From Cloeon dipterum (taxonomy: Eukaryota > Arthropoda > Insecta > Ephemeroptera > Baetidae), in contig NC_088790.1 in assembly GCF_949628265.1 (NCBI RefSeq), positions 8,312,545-8,376,544 of the forward strand: a DNA stretch of 64,000 bases. Reading direction: 5' to 3'. This document shows positions 24,801-36,455 of the stretch, piece after piece. The notes beneath the pieces were generated by a model, which saw nothing but the letters and a program-made list of their open reading frames with translations, had not been told where the DNA came from and ran no database searches. Every line of letters begins with the position of its first letter. Position 1 is the first letter of the stretch. Position numbers and translations under genes: made by a program.

Positions 24801-27389
24801 GACCAATGGCTTCCCAGTCACAGCCTCCAAAAGTCAAGCCTCAAACAGTATGAACTTCGCCAGTAAAATCATTTTTTTTTTTTAATTCGTTGAATATATT
24901 TTTAGTCTGCCGCTGTCATCCCGACAACAAGGGCTGCTCCGACCGCCCGCCTCCGGCCTATGGTAAACACGCCAGCCAGAAACGTGGCCGTCCTCGCGCC
25001 CAGCCAACAGGATCTGCCATCTAACAGCGTCACTCCAATTCAGGGCACGCCACGAACACACTCGACCCCTCCCAGATTGCCCTCCAGAGAGGAACATTCC
25101 AGCGACTCGTCCACCAGCCTCGATGAGTCCGCTGCTCAGTCAACGAGTGCCAACGTGGTGCTAGTGCGTCCCAACGAAGTTTATCCAGCCCCCTTTTCCA
25201 GCCAACCGTCCACTTCAGCTGGCCCGTCTGGGCCACCATCAGCAGGTCCTTCCTTATCCTTGAAGAGAGCCAGAGACACTGAAACTTTGACTATTCAGCC
25301 AGATGAACCTCAGGTTTGACATTATATCCTAAACAAGCCTATTGAAAGTATTATTTTGGTGTGCTCTTTTATTTGGCATTAAATTAGTGTAACAAATTTA
25401 GAACTTGAAAATTACTGACTGGTTACTGATCCATGCAATTTGTAGGCAATGGCACTGGAATATATTTTATTTTCATACTAATCTATGGAATTTACACAGC
25501 AAAAATGTTGATAATTTATTTATTCTTCATTCAGATATGCAGATTATGTAACAAAATCATTTCTGAGAAGATATAAAGACAGCTACACCTATTTTTTAAC
25601 ATTATAATTGTATATCTGATTTCAAAATGTTTTCAATGTTGCTCTAAAAGTAACATTTTTTATATTTAGGCCAAACAATCTTGCACTGAATCAGCGGAAG
25701 AGCTTGTGCCTGAAATGGTTGAGGAGCCAGAGGTTGAGGAGAGACTGGAAGAAGATCCAAATACAGAAGGTGCAGTCGAGGGTGAGGAGAACGAAGAGGC
25801 CATCAACGAAGAACTGGAGGAAATGGCGGTATCTTGGATTGATTTCAATTTGAAAAAAGTAAATCTGATTGATTTTGATCAGCTTCAAGCTGTCGACGGA
25901 GATGACGAAACTGAAGAGAATTTGGAGGAGGAAACTGACGAAACTCCAGGGGAGCCAGCTGTTGATGCCGACGGAGGCAACGCAGAAAATTCTCTAGCTG
26001 GTGGTGTATTCATTGTTATTTGGTCTATCAGTTTCCAACTAATCATAATGTACCCGCAGCTGCGGAGGCTGCTAGCAATGAAGAAGGCCTCCAGGGCGGA
26101 GGAGACGCAGAGCAACCAGCACAAGTTGATCTTGTTCCGCAGGCAGCTCCAGCACGCGCCAACTTCATGCTGGTCAGTCCTTACACTGTGTATCAGTCTG
26201 GTGATGAGTGGTGTGCTGTTCCTGCAAGGACCGCTCTAAGCACACCAAGTGCTGAGAGCGACGATGACTCTCTATCGCTGTCTTCACCTTTTGACATGGA
26301 CCCTTCAAGCTTTTTGCCATCTGATTAGCCAAAATAGCATGGTCGCAGTTTTTCATTTCTCTCTTGTGCTTCTTTTTGGTTTTGGTCTGTAAATATGCAT
26401 GTACGAATTTGCAAGCTTTTCTGTTTCACATTCGCATATGATTTTGCTTTGTTCCCTTCATTAAATTTACTTTACCATTATTCTACGCTATTTTTATTTG
26501 AGCACTGTTTGCTTTTTGTACCGATTCCAGCCGTTGTTGCAACAAGGCTTTGAGGAGGTTGGCGATTTTGGTATCGTCCCCTCAACGCCCACTCTGTTTG
26601 TGCCACAACGCCAAAGTGGTTTTGGTGAAGTAGTTAGCTCACCATACGTTCCTCAGGGTCGTCACTTTACTTTCGCCTCTGAACCTGGTTTTTCCTCACA
26701 GTCGCAATCGGCCTCAGGTGGTCCTTCGGACACCGAGGAGTCGGCCGGCGGACACACAGTGCCTGGCACGCCCATTGCCAGTTCTCCAGACGGTCAGTAA
26801 ATTTACCAGGCGTCATCTGTAGAGCTAATCGCGCTTATTTTAGATGTCGTTCCAAACGTGCATGTTACTGACGCGCAAGCAAGTGACGAAGCGGAAGCTG
26901 GCCCCTTGGAAGCCTCGCAAGAAGCTTCCTCAAGTAGTGACGCCCAAGCTCCTACTGCGACACCGCTCATGCAGCGCAGGATCCCGACGGGAATCCCCAG
27001 CTCCGCCAGAAATCCGAATTATGCGTCCCGTGGATACACCTTCGGGCAGAGACCGCCTCTGTTGTCCAGACCGACGCCCATTGTGTGGGAATTGGGTAAA
27101 TAACGTGCAGCTAACCTTTTATCTCAAATAATCATAGCGTATGTTTATTAATTCTTATTTTGTTGTTTGACCTTTTCAAATCAAGAAAACGTTATCACGC
27201 TTTGCCAACAAATTGCTTTGGAATAAATATCATGCTTTTTTCAATTTCTTGACAGATCCAATGAGACAGGTCCAAGGTGACAGATCCAATGGCAGGGGTG
27301 TACGCAGGGCGTCCGGAGTCGGGGCACAACAGAGAGGGCGAGGAAGAAGTCGTGCTAGGGGCCCCAATCCTTTCCAGCGAGGACATTAA
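18880..27389 (+). CDS. Tpr: Nuclear basket protein Tpr/Megator, copy 2
   Basis: Exons: 18880-18919, 18987-19128, 19185-19406, 19458-19611, 19671-19845, 19903-20124, 20182-20363, 20415-20858, 21309-24299, 24350-24551, 24606-24688, 24749-24847, 24906-25313, 25670-25828, 25883-26000, 26060-26172, 26531-26792, 26844-27095, 27256-27389; 6402 nt, 2133 aa. It shares with copy 1 the order of landmarks (FRDIDELQHKNIELL, VLRRERD, IAKKYKDQYD, GDFGIVPSTPTLF, RPTPIVWE) and several intron positions and phases, but the sequences are well diverged. It lacks copy 1's acidic N-terminal block. Coiled coil runs to about residue 1620; then S/T/P-rich and acidic exons and an RG-rich end. Exon 9 alone covers codons 528-1524 and is visibly more GC-rich than its neighbours. 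A read-through past 26172 gives an alternative C-terminus ending at 26328. The 25829-25882 intron is 54 nt and in frame. A role at the nuclear basket is expected; a split of functions with copy 1 is inference. Confidence 0.92.
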
Positions 27390-28419
27390 TTATGTTCTCG
27401 TCTCAACTCTCAACGTCAGTTTGTGCGACTAATATTGTGTAATATAGAGTAAAACATTTTTAAATACATTACATATAAAATCTGTTAGTTTTATTAAAAT
27501 TTGGAAGAAAAAATTCCAGGAATTTGACAATAGTGATTTCAATAATGATTAATCAGTTTTGAGCTACAGCTTTTCACAAAGATAAGGCACTTTTGTCAGC
27601 TACTGCGCAAAGTCTCTTCTACTATCTCAACATGTCCGAAAGTTCAAAGAAAAGCAAGTGACGCGTTAAAATGAAAAGTTAAATAAATTATATGTTATAG
27701 CTACACACAAGCTGTGTGATGTTTTGTAAAACGACGTATCAAAATTATTTAAGAGCCAAAGTCAGTTAAAAAACAATTCATCAATCTTGCACAAATATTC
27801 GCAAATCTGCAAGGGTGAGTAATACTGACTTTCGTCAAAATCATTGTTCGTAGTGTTTAAATTTTCATCACAGAAATGTTCAATTATATATGCGTTTCTC
27901 TTAAAATCCTAATGGTGTGCGAAACCGTCGCAGTTGCTCGTGAGGAATAGCAATCGATTGCACTGCGTGGCTCTATTTACATCATTTATCGGCGAAAAAG
28001 TGAAATGCATCCAAGTAGTTTATATTAAAGAAGTTAAAATCACTTTCATGACATGTACATACAATAAATTATTTAAAGGTAAGTATTTAAATCATCTGCA
28101 TGTAATCTGCGCAGTGTGAACAGATGTTATTTAATATTAATTGCAAGTAATAGGAGTTGCAGTTGCTTTTAAGTAGTATGAGTTGCGTGAGTTCCTTAGC
28201 ATTCACAGGAACAAGTGGTACACAAACAAATTCGACATCCAAAAATTAACAATGGTGTCAAAGAAAAGATAGGAAAAACTAAAGATATAATTCAATTGGT
28301 ACCCAATCTCTTGCGACGTTAAGTAGTAAACATTTAAAACTTTGCAAACATGTACAGTCAAAAGAAGAATTGATGTGTTCGCAAAAAAAGATAAAGAAAA
28401 ATGCAAGCGCGGCTGTAAA
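27390..28419. other. Intergenic, convergent 3' ends of Tpr-2 and RasGAP
   Basis: AT-rich DNA between two convergent genes. I find no exon with supporting splice signals, no RNA gene and no recognisable repeat here. It must contain both 3' UTRs. Confidence 0.5.
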
Positions 28420-31400
28420 TTAAATTTGTCTGTCGGGCAGTAGGCTGGCTCTCGTCGTTAGAAGCAGGTAGTTGTCGTCGCCAATAGGAGCGTGTCTGCA
28501 AACAGAAACATCAAAGTGATGCGTGTGCGATCTACATGGCCACAGAGACTACTCACATTGTTCCGAGTTGTGTGCGCGACTGCGCTGAGTTGAGATGGCT
28601 TCTGTGCCTCTGCACCAATTTCAGGGTGATTTCTTTAAGGGCGCGTAGCGTGTTGAAGCACGACCTCGCGTCCTCGAACAGAGGCGGCAGTGAAGTATTG
28701 GCAGATATATTGTTCGTTGTACTCTCTGGGTTCTCCCCGGCATATGATTGGTGTTCGCACGCAGCTGCAACAAAATATTCATTGTTAATATCACTTTTGC
28801 CAGCTTGCGATGTATTAATTAAATTTGTATACCGATGGCACATATTTTCTCTTCAATGTCCCAGGAATCGTCTATTCAAAAGTTTAATAATTAATTAACA
28901 TAATTCCAGTTGCAAATCTCATTCATTAATTTAACCTGTGGCGTACTATATTGTGTTGTAATTAACCTACTAATGGTCATATTTAAATTTCTGGTACATC
29001 TTATTGCATTAAAGTTGTTAAATGGCGCAAATTCAATAAAAGATTACGGGAAAAACTTCAAAAGTTCGTGACAAAAGATTTTGCTATATTCAAGTTAAAA
29101 TCCAATTCTGGTCCCTACTGACCTTTCAATGCCTCCAATTTGTTCATGTGGGCAGCAAATAGCGAATGGATTCGCTCAAGCTCCCGGTCTGGATCCAAAC
29201 TGAGCTGCAGACCAGCTCCTTGAAGTCCGCTGGTCACATCTCGACAACCCTCAGCGTCCTCTCTTGTTTGCCTGCAACTGCAAGGAAAGCGTTAGTGACA
29301 AAGTGGCCGTTGATGTGGAACAGCTAGTTGTAGATTGCGATGAGGAAAATAGCAAATACACGTAAATTAAAAACAAAAATTAAGTTTTCATTGGAGCAGT
29401 TATTTGCGAGATTGGAGGTCGATTGGACGCGATTTTTCAGCGTTGAAATTTTTAGGTGGCAGTCATATTTGCTTAAAGTACTTGTTAATAGATGGTGAAA
29501 TTCCAAATTTGAAGCTCGGGAATGGGGGCGTTCCCTATTTTTTCGGTATCTCAAAAATACCCAAAAAACGAATTCTGTAAATGAATTCTAAACTGCAACT
29601 CTTGACTGCATTGAGGTATCACCTTGAAATTTTCACTGCCTAACCTAGTTTTTAATCCTGAACAACTTTTGCATTTACAAAAAATTCGCAGGTCGAAGGT
29701 CAAGGTCACCTTTTGTGACCTTTTTTTGAAAATTCAAATTTAAGGGATGATAGCCCCCTACGATTTTTTTGGAGTTCAGGGCTGAAATGTAGCCCGTGAA
29801 ATTCTGCACAAGTACACCAAGTTTCATAGGTGCAATCGCGATGCTTTTGCTGCAATTTGAATTTGAAGTTTGAAAACCTGCTCGAGGCCGCTTGACCGCG
29901 CATGCACTTTGAGCGGCGAGTTTGCTACTCGTTCTTCAAGTTGATTTTTTTTGCATTTCACTTGCTTAGAAACACCAAGAGGGCCTAGGGTAGACCAAGG
30001 AAGGTCGAAATCGACCTTCAGGGTCTGTCCCTGACGTGACCCTGAGATAAAAAATTTCGAAAATTTCCAATTTCATCGAACTTGGTGTCTTTTTATAGGT
30101 TTTCACCCCTGTACAGCTCAAATATACAGCCAAAATTGCCGAATTATAATCCTGAAACCGGTTCTTGAAGTAATTGTGGTAGCCATTCATCCAGACGTGA
30201 TGTGCAAAATGGTCAAAATTTTAAAATTTTAAATTTATGAAAAGATGCTTCTATTTTGCACACATGAAGTTCATAATATGTGTTGATAATAAAGGATCTT
30301 AATGCTTAATACTATGAAAAAATGGTATTAAATGCACTGGCAAAAAAGCCACTTTTAAAAACCAAAAATTTGTGTTTCCTTTCTTTTTCAAATGAAAAAT
30401 TTTAAACATGTAATTTAATTGTTATTTGCTCTACATAAATCTTGTAACTTTTTTTAAAAAAACAATCGTTAATTTTTAACACTCAATATGAACTTAGTGT
30501 GTACAAAACAGAAGAATCATATCATAAATTAAAGATTTTAAAATTTTGACCATTTTGCACATCACGTCTGGATGAATGGCTACCACAATTACTTCAAGAA
30601 CCGGTTTCAGGATTATAATTCGGCAATTTTGGCTGTATATTTGAGCTGTACAGGGGTGAAAACCTATAAAAAGACACCAAGTTCGATGAAATTGGAAATT
30701 TTCGAAATTTTTTATCTCAGGGTCACGTCAGGGACAGACCCTGAAGGTCGATTTCGACCTTCCTTGGTCTACCCTAGGCCCTCTTGGTGTTTCTAAGCAA
30801 GTGAAATGCGAAAAAAATCAACTTGAAGAACGAGTAGCAAACTCGCCGCTCAAAGTGCATGCGCGGTAAAGCGGCCTCGAGCAGGTTTTCAAACTTCAAA
30901 TTCAAATTGCAGCAAAAGTATCGCGATTGCACCTATGAAACTTGGTGTACTTGTGCAGAATTTCACGGGCTACATTTCAGCCCTGAACTCCAAAAAAATC
31001 GTAGGGGGCTATCATCCCTTAATTTTGAATTTTCAAAAAAAGGTCACAAAAGGTGACCTTGACCTTCGACCTGCGAATTTTTTGTAAATACAAAAGTTGT
31101 TCAGGATTAAAAACTAGGTTAGGCAGTGAAAATTTCAAGGTGATACCTCAACGCAGTCAAGAATTGCAGTTTAGAATTCATTTACAGAATTCGTTTTTTG
31201 GGTATTTTTGAGATACCCAAAAAATAGGGAACGCCCCTATTCCCGAGCTTCAAATTTGGAATTTCACCTTCTATTAACAAGTACTTTAAGAAAATATGAC
31301 TGCCACATAAAAATTTCAACGCTGAAAAATCGCGTCCAATCGACCTCCAATCTCGCAAATAACTGCTCATTGTTTTTTTAACTTAAAACATTATGTCTCC

Positions 31401-34400
31401 TACCATGAGCTCTTAACAATTTTAAACAATTTCCAATTATTTTCTACTTTATATAAAAGACGTTTTTCTGGTTAAGGAGTGACTTTATCTCGCAATAGTT
31501 AGTTAAAAAAATTATGAAAAAATATTTTTTTATTTATGTGTATTTGCTATTTCATTATTGCAATCGTTAAAGGTGTTTCGCAGCTTACCAGAGCCAGTTG
31601 CTGTTTAAGTATGCAGCGGGATGGTAGTGCTTCAGCCTCTGTTTATTTGTTTGGCAGATCTTGGTAAGCAGATCAACCCATTCCTTCTCAGCCACGCAGT
31701 TGGAAGCCTGCATGTCAAGAGAGAATCAAGACACAGATTTATTAAATGATGATTTGACCTACCTGGACGTAAAGGGCTCGACCGTTTGGTTGCACGATTT
31801 GGAACATGTTTTTCTTCTTGAAGGAGTCCTCTTGAAGGCGTTCCACCGCCAAAATATCCGATAAGGGAATGCAGAACAAGGGTGGCTCTCCTTTATTAGA
31901 AAAGGATTGTGGAACAATGTAATTTTATTGATAGTACAATTACCTTTCTTTTCTGAGTAACTCAGGTCCTGAGTTGTGAGTTTGAAAAATCTTTTTTTGA
32001 AGTTCTTCCTTCCAAATTTCTTCCTCCCTTGAGCACGTTTGATGAGCATTCTGTTTGATACATTTTTAATTTAGAATGCATCATTATCTACCACGCAATG
32101 ACAAGAAACTAACTATCAGCGGTTAGTGCGATTGTTTCAATTTTTTATACCAGATTTTTTTAACTCTAGGAACTCTAGCAAAGCAATTTGGCTTATAGAA
32201 TACTCACTTGTTAGTCCTATCCACTTAGCAAAGAGTTAAAACACACAAAAATTTGAAAATTTGAAAATTTTTAGCTCAAACCATCAAGCTTTTGAACTTA
32301 CCCTTCCTTCAACATTACTGGCTCAGCCATGACATGCTTGTCAGGGTTGGATGAGGCAGAAATTATTTCTAGAAACTGCAGACAAACAGTTAGAAACTTT
32401 TGACACTAATTAGCTTAGAATTATTCACCTGTCGCACCGCCTTGATGTGGTCTTCAGTGTAGCAGAGCGAATGCACTGGCTGCATGTAGTCCTCTTTCAC
32501 TGTCTGACGCTCCTTGCAGCTGACCAGGTTACCCAAGCTCTGCACGGTTTTAGAAATCAGCGTCAGAGTTCGGTGGGTTTGAGCATCCTGCGGAGGCGTA
32601 AAATTTCATGAGAAAATACCGTTAAGACTAAACGCGTTTTCTCACGATTGTTTCCGTTGTGAGATCAAAGAGTCTAGGTCCAAGAATGGCTGGTGCAAAG
32701 AACCGCAGGAAGATGAAGCCTGATATTACTGAGTAGCGCACTTCATTGTTGCCTTTGAAGAAAGAGCACGCGACTTGCTGCAGCTGATGGAATGCTTCGC
32801 ACATCAGAGCTGGGCACTGCAGCGCCGAACTAGTGATGGCTTTGAACACTTGCCTCACATAACCCTGTAGTAAAAATGTGAGATATTAGCAAATTTAATA
32901 GTGAGTTTCCTTGTGTATTTAATTGTTTCAATTCGAAATTTGTTATTAATGGGCTAAAGTATTATTTCATTAACCAAGACAAAATTTTCTCATATTTTAG
33001 TGGGTGCTTCAACAGTTTTATCCCTGTTAATCTGATCCTTGATACATCATATTTTTAAGTAGACATTTCATTGAAATTGCTGCTAAATGAGCGGGAGCAA
33101 AAATAAAGAAGTTAATAAGAAATTATCTTTAAATGATCATCTACATACAGATTGATTCGTGCACTCGGCACTTACCAACAGGTTTTCCAAATTAGCCGCA
33201 GCTTCCGCAGGGTTTTTCAGGCGCACAGGATCAACCTCACATGGTTTCTTTTCGGATAGGACGGCATCAATGACAGGTTTCAAAGTGCTGCGCAGGTAGT
33301 GTGGCCCCGACACCTTCATCAGTTCATCAACCAACTTAGTGGCCAAGGAATTCCCTCGGAATATCGTGTTAGGGTCACTGAAAGTGGCGTGTTAAGACCA
33401 TTGGCGATCAAGGTAAACAACAGCACGCACATCACTCTTGCGGTTTCGTGCGTTGCCAGCACTTTGATGAGTGGCACCAGCTTCTCGTGGTGCATGAAAA
33501 ATCTCACAAGGGGTTGAGCTGCGTCTAGTTTGGCACCAACTATTTCTCCAAGCAAAAATACAGCACTACTTGAGACAGGCTAGAAAAATGATTATTCCAT
33601 TTTAAGAGACGCTGATGAATACAAAAGAATCGATTTACTTGTGCGGTTACGCTGGCCAACAGCAAATCTCTGAGTGAGGAGTAAGCGGCCGAGGGTAAGA
33701 CATGGTCGGCTGTGTAGTGAATGCGGAGGCGGATGGAACCAAGGTCAATGTTTTGTGAGGCGGCAGTCGGCGAGCGTGCTCCTTCCCTTGGGTTCAGAAG
33801 GTACCATATCGGCTTCTGGTCCATCGACAACAGGCCTTGCAGGTTGATTTTGACCTCGCCGAGGAAGGCAGCCTCAGTGGTGCCAGCCGTGTCGTGCCGA
33901 ATGGCGACCTGCAACTCAACTGCTTCAGGACTGTCCCGCAGCTGGTACAACTGGGACGTTGAGGTTGACGCCTTGGACCGCACAGAGGCGCGCAGGTCCT
34001 CTCTGTCAAAGTCAGGAAGCTGTGCATTGGATTTGTGAGATTTTTTCTAAATTGATGACAGTATAGTAACATACATCAAAGAAAAAGCATTCATCGAATA
34101 CAGGACTCGTGGTTTTCTTTTTTATCCTCGACTTTTTTGAAGAAACTCGACCGTTTGAATACAGAAGCGAAACTACAGCGTACGGATCACACGCACCATT
34201 TTTTACACTTAGCTCCGCGCATTCGATTAACCTGTAGACGAGTATTAGTAATTAATGAGGGTATTAAATAATCAATTTCTCCTGTCAACTTGCCTGACGC
34301 TAAGACGGTGCTTTGGTTCGGACGAAGAGTTGTTTGGTACTATTGTCTCAACTTTGAATTCGAGATGGACTTTGCCCTGAAAGCGACAGTGTTAAATTTC

Positions 34401-35551
34401 CATCTGGTTGCTCCAGATCGAGGCTTACCTGCACTTCAGAGTCGGCATCCACAGGTCTCAGAGGAAACCAGTGGTCCATGTCGTGAATATTGGAAAGATG
34501 CTGTCTCCTGAGGGCGACCTTCCCGATCACCCTGGAGGTTCCAGGTCCAACATTGTCTCTGACGTACACAGACAGGAAGCGGAACAGTCTTGGAACCTCA
34601 AATTCATACTCCTCACCAATGTATGGGCTATGGAGTTTACGATTTTTATTATTTTTTCCTCAAAACATGAGAAAAATCCACCTTAAATCGGATATAATGG
34701 AAGTGCGGTAGATCTCCTCCTGGTCCAGCGATACCGTGCAGAAAATGTTTGCATCTGAGCCATGGGAGCGACGAGGAAGATTTTTAGCCTCCCCTTAAAC
34801 ACGAATAGTCACAAATTTTAGACTTGAATAATCCCGGACAGCCGGGACAGTCCTCCAAAGTCTTAAATTTTTATTTATGACAATTAACGGGTATGATGAA
34901 GCAACTCGCGTGTAATGTTAATTTTACAAGCTCTTCTTTCGCAGGTCAGACTAAAAAGGCGAGTCAGAGTTCAGTCGGAGCAGCCTTCACAATAACTTTA
35001 TTCATAATCTGGAAATACCCGTAAGCCGATCATATTTCATCCGAGAAACGAGCAACGGAAACTCCACTCGTGCACTTGACGGAAAATACGTTACGTCGAG
35101 TGAAAGTGCACGATATTTAATGAATGGGTCTCTTTATCATATCAAACTCTCGAGACAGGAAGGGTGGGGACCTAATGAATGAATCAACCATCTATGTAAA
35201 CAAACTGATTAACACTGGCCCAGACTCGTATCTGTCAACGCAGCGCCGGCGCTGGAAAAACGCGTCGCGACGCCGAATGCCGCGTGCCAAACGGCGCCGA
35301 CAACACGCCGCCGACGGCCCCCGCAAGTGGCGAGGCCCACACTCGGGCCAGGAGACAAGAGACACCTGTTGAGCCACATGTCGCGATTCTGCGTCCGTGC
35401 GGCCGTCGCCGGCCGCGAATCACTTGTCAATCCGATCCCCGCAATTTCGGGCTATCGTACCGCGTAAAAGGGACGCGCGCGGGGCGCTGCACTCACCGAT
35501 TTTAATTTTTACTCGCTCCTCGACTCGAACGGACTCCTCGTCGTCTGCCAT
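28420..35551 (-). CDS. RASA3: GAP1/RASA3-type Ras GTPase-activating protein
   Basis: Exons on minus: 35551-35497, 34793-34682, 34627-34429, 34376-34294, 34231-34075, 34019-33639, 33579-33431, 33377-33176, 32864-32646, 32587-32429, 32375-32302, 32050-31944, 31890-31763, 31707-31589, 29277-29123, 28871-28833, 28764-28557, 28495-28420; 2622 nt, 873 aa (vertebrate RASA3 is of similar length). Domain order: C2A (VKIKIGEAKNLP onward), C2B (LIECAEL, NGACDPYAVVSL, FDECFFFD), RasGAP with arginine finger in NTIFRGNSL (about residue 385) and the FLRFFAPAI motif (about 498), PH (GRKKFGRKNFKKRFF, about 597-700) and a Btk-type zinc motif (HP...CC...C, about 703-727). The family switches off Ras by stimulating GTP hydrolysis at membranes. 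Intron 4 is GC-AG (starts 34293). A 1975-bp palindromic element sits in the intron before the Btk exon. RASA2 and Drosophila Gap1 are the same family, so the ortholog name is not certain. Confidence 0.93.
29394..30285. repeat. Left arm of long inverted repeat
   Basis: Pairs with the right arm. Matching landmarks include ACGTGATGTGCAAAATGGTC (around 30196-30215), which appears as its reverse complement around 30545-30565. The inner edge is approximate because similarity fades toward the centre. Confidence 0.8.
30478..31368. repeat. Right arm of long inverted repeat
   Basis: Near reverse complement of the left arm. Visible differences include GGTAAAGCGG here against the complement of CCGCTTGACC on the left, so the arms have begun to diverge but remain close. 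Confidence 0.8.
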
Positions 35552-35858
35552 GTTGGTTCATCTCCGTGAGCTGCTGTGCTTGTGATCACCTTCTTCAATG
35601 ACGCGATTGGTTCATTCATGCAAACATGGCCGCCACCCGCTCGGGCAGTTGGCGTTCACTTCCTGTTTCTTCTGCTGGCCAGTGTGAGAAAAAGTAAATA
35701 AACAGGAGAGGAGCAGCAAACAGCGAAACAGCCACCGTCCGCCTACGTACCGCATAGCACGCACGCCGCAGCCGCACCGCACGTAATCGCGAGAGGCGCT
35801 TCCACTGTCCCCAGGTGCTCTCGTAAAGGAACAAAAGACGCAGCAACCGGCCGCGAAA
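35552..35858. promoter_or_regulatory. Shared upstream region of RasGAP and ENY2
   Basis: Only about 307 bp separate the divergent start codons of the RasGAP gene (minus) and ENY2 (plus). The region is moderately GC-rich with several CpG dinucleotides, which fits a bidirectional promoter, but no single element stands out. Confidence 0.55.
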
Positions 35859-36455
35859 ATGAAAGAAGAGGATGTCCTAACCGCCAAAATGATTGAGTCT
35901 GGAGAACTGAATAGGTTAATTGTTGTTGTTGTTTACTTGCCTATTTCGTGGGAGTGTTATGCATGATACTTAAAATTCTTACATTCTAGAAAAATAATAC
36001 AAATAATGTATGTATCTATGTATGATATTATATTATCATAGCAGAATCACAAAAATTGTCAAATTTCCGCCAGTTTCTTATTTTATTCCAAAATCGTGGT
36101 AGTACATAAAAGATATATGTAATGCTCCGAATGAAATTAAATTTTATTCGGATTTTGTATTCACTTCAGATGGAAAGAGCTTCTTCGTTTGAGGCTTACG
36201 GAATGTGGCTGGAGAGACCAAGTCAAGCTTCTCTGTCGCGACGCAATCAAGCAAGGCAACGTGGAGGAAATGACTGTGGATCAGCTGAATAATGAAGTTA
36301 CTCCGAAAGCCAGACGTAAAAACACTAATCCTCAATATTCAGGCTTTAAATTAAACCATTTTATCGCAGAATTGGTCCCTGATGCTGTGAAAATTGAGCT
36401 GCTGACAAAAATCAAGACCTTCCTGCAAGAGAACACTCTGCAAGAGTCGCAGTGA
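35859..36455 (+). CDS. ENY2: Transcription and mRNA export factor ENY2 (Sus1)
   Basis: Exons 35859-35914, 36170-36315 and 36370-36455; 288 nt, 95 aa, the usual size. Family signatures: IESGELNRWKELLRLRL, TECGWRDQ, TVDQLNNEVTPKARQLVPDA and a C-terminal LLTKIKTFLQ helix. ENY2 is a small helical adaptor of the SAGA deubiquitinase module and of TREX-2, which tethers active genes and mRNA export to the nuclear basket built by Tpr. The second intron is only 54 nt (36316-36369), a multiple of three and without a stop; splicing it restores the conserved R-Q-L-V-P-D join, so I treat it as an intron. If retained it adds 18 residues. Start choice: first in-frame ATG before the conserved helix. Confidence 0.95.

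Larger units (their letters stand above)
29394..31368. mobile_element. Palindromic foldback/MITE-like element with ATTG target duplication
   Basis: The two ends are perfect inverted copies: GAGCAGTTATTTGCGAG at 29394 and its reverse complement ending at 31368. The arms pair over about 830-890 bp (left 29394 to about 30285, right about 30478 to 31368) with few mismatches near the ends and more toward a centre of about 190 bp. Directly outside lies ATTG on both sides (29390-29393 and 31369-31372), a likely 4-bp target-site duplication. The small open frames in one arm are mirrored in the other; none shows a transposase, so I read it as non-autonomous. It lies inside an intron of the RasGAP gene. 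Confidence 0.8.

Noticed and set aside
29966-30796. Identical small proteins encoded in both arms of the inverted repeat
   Set aside because: They are mirror copies caused by the palindrome, and no transposase, reverse transcriptase or other domain is visible.
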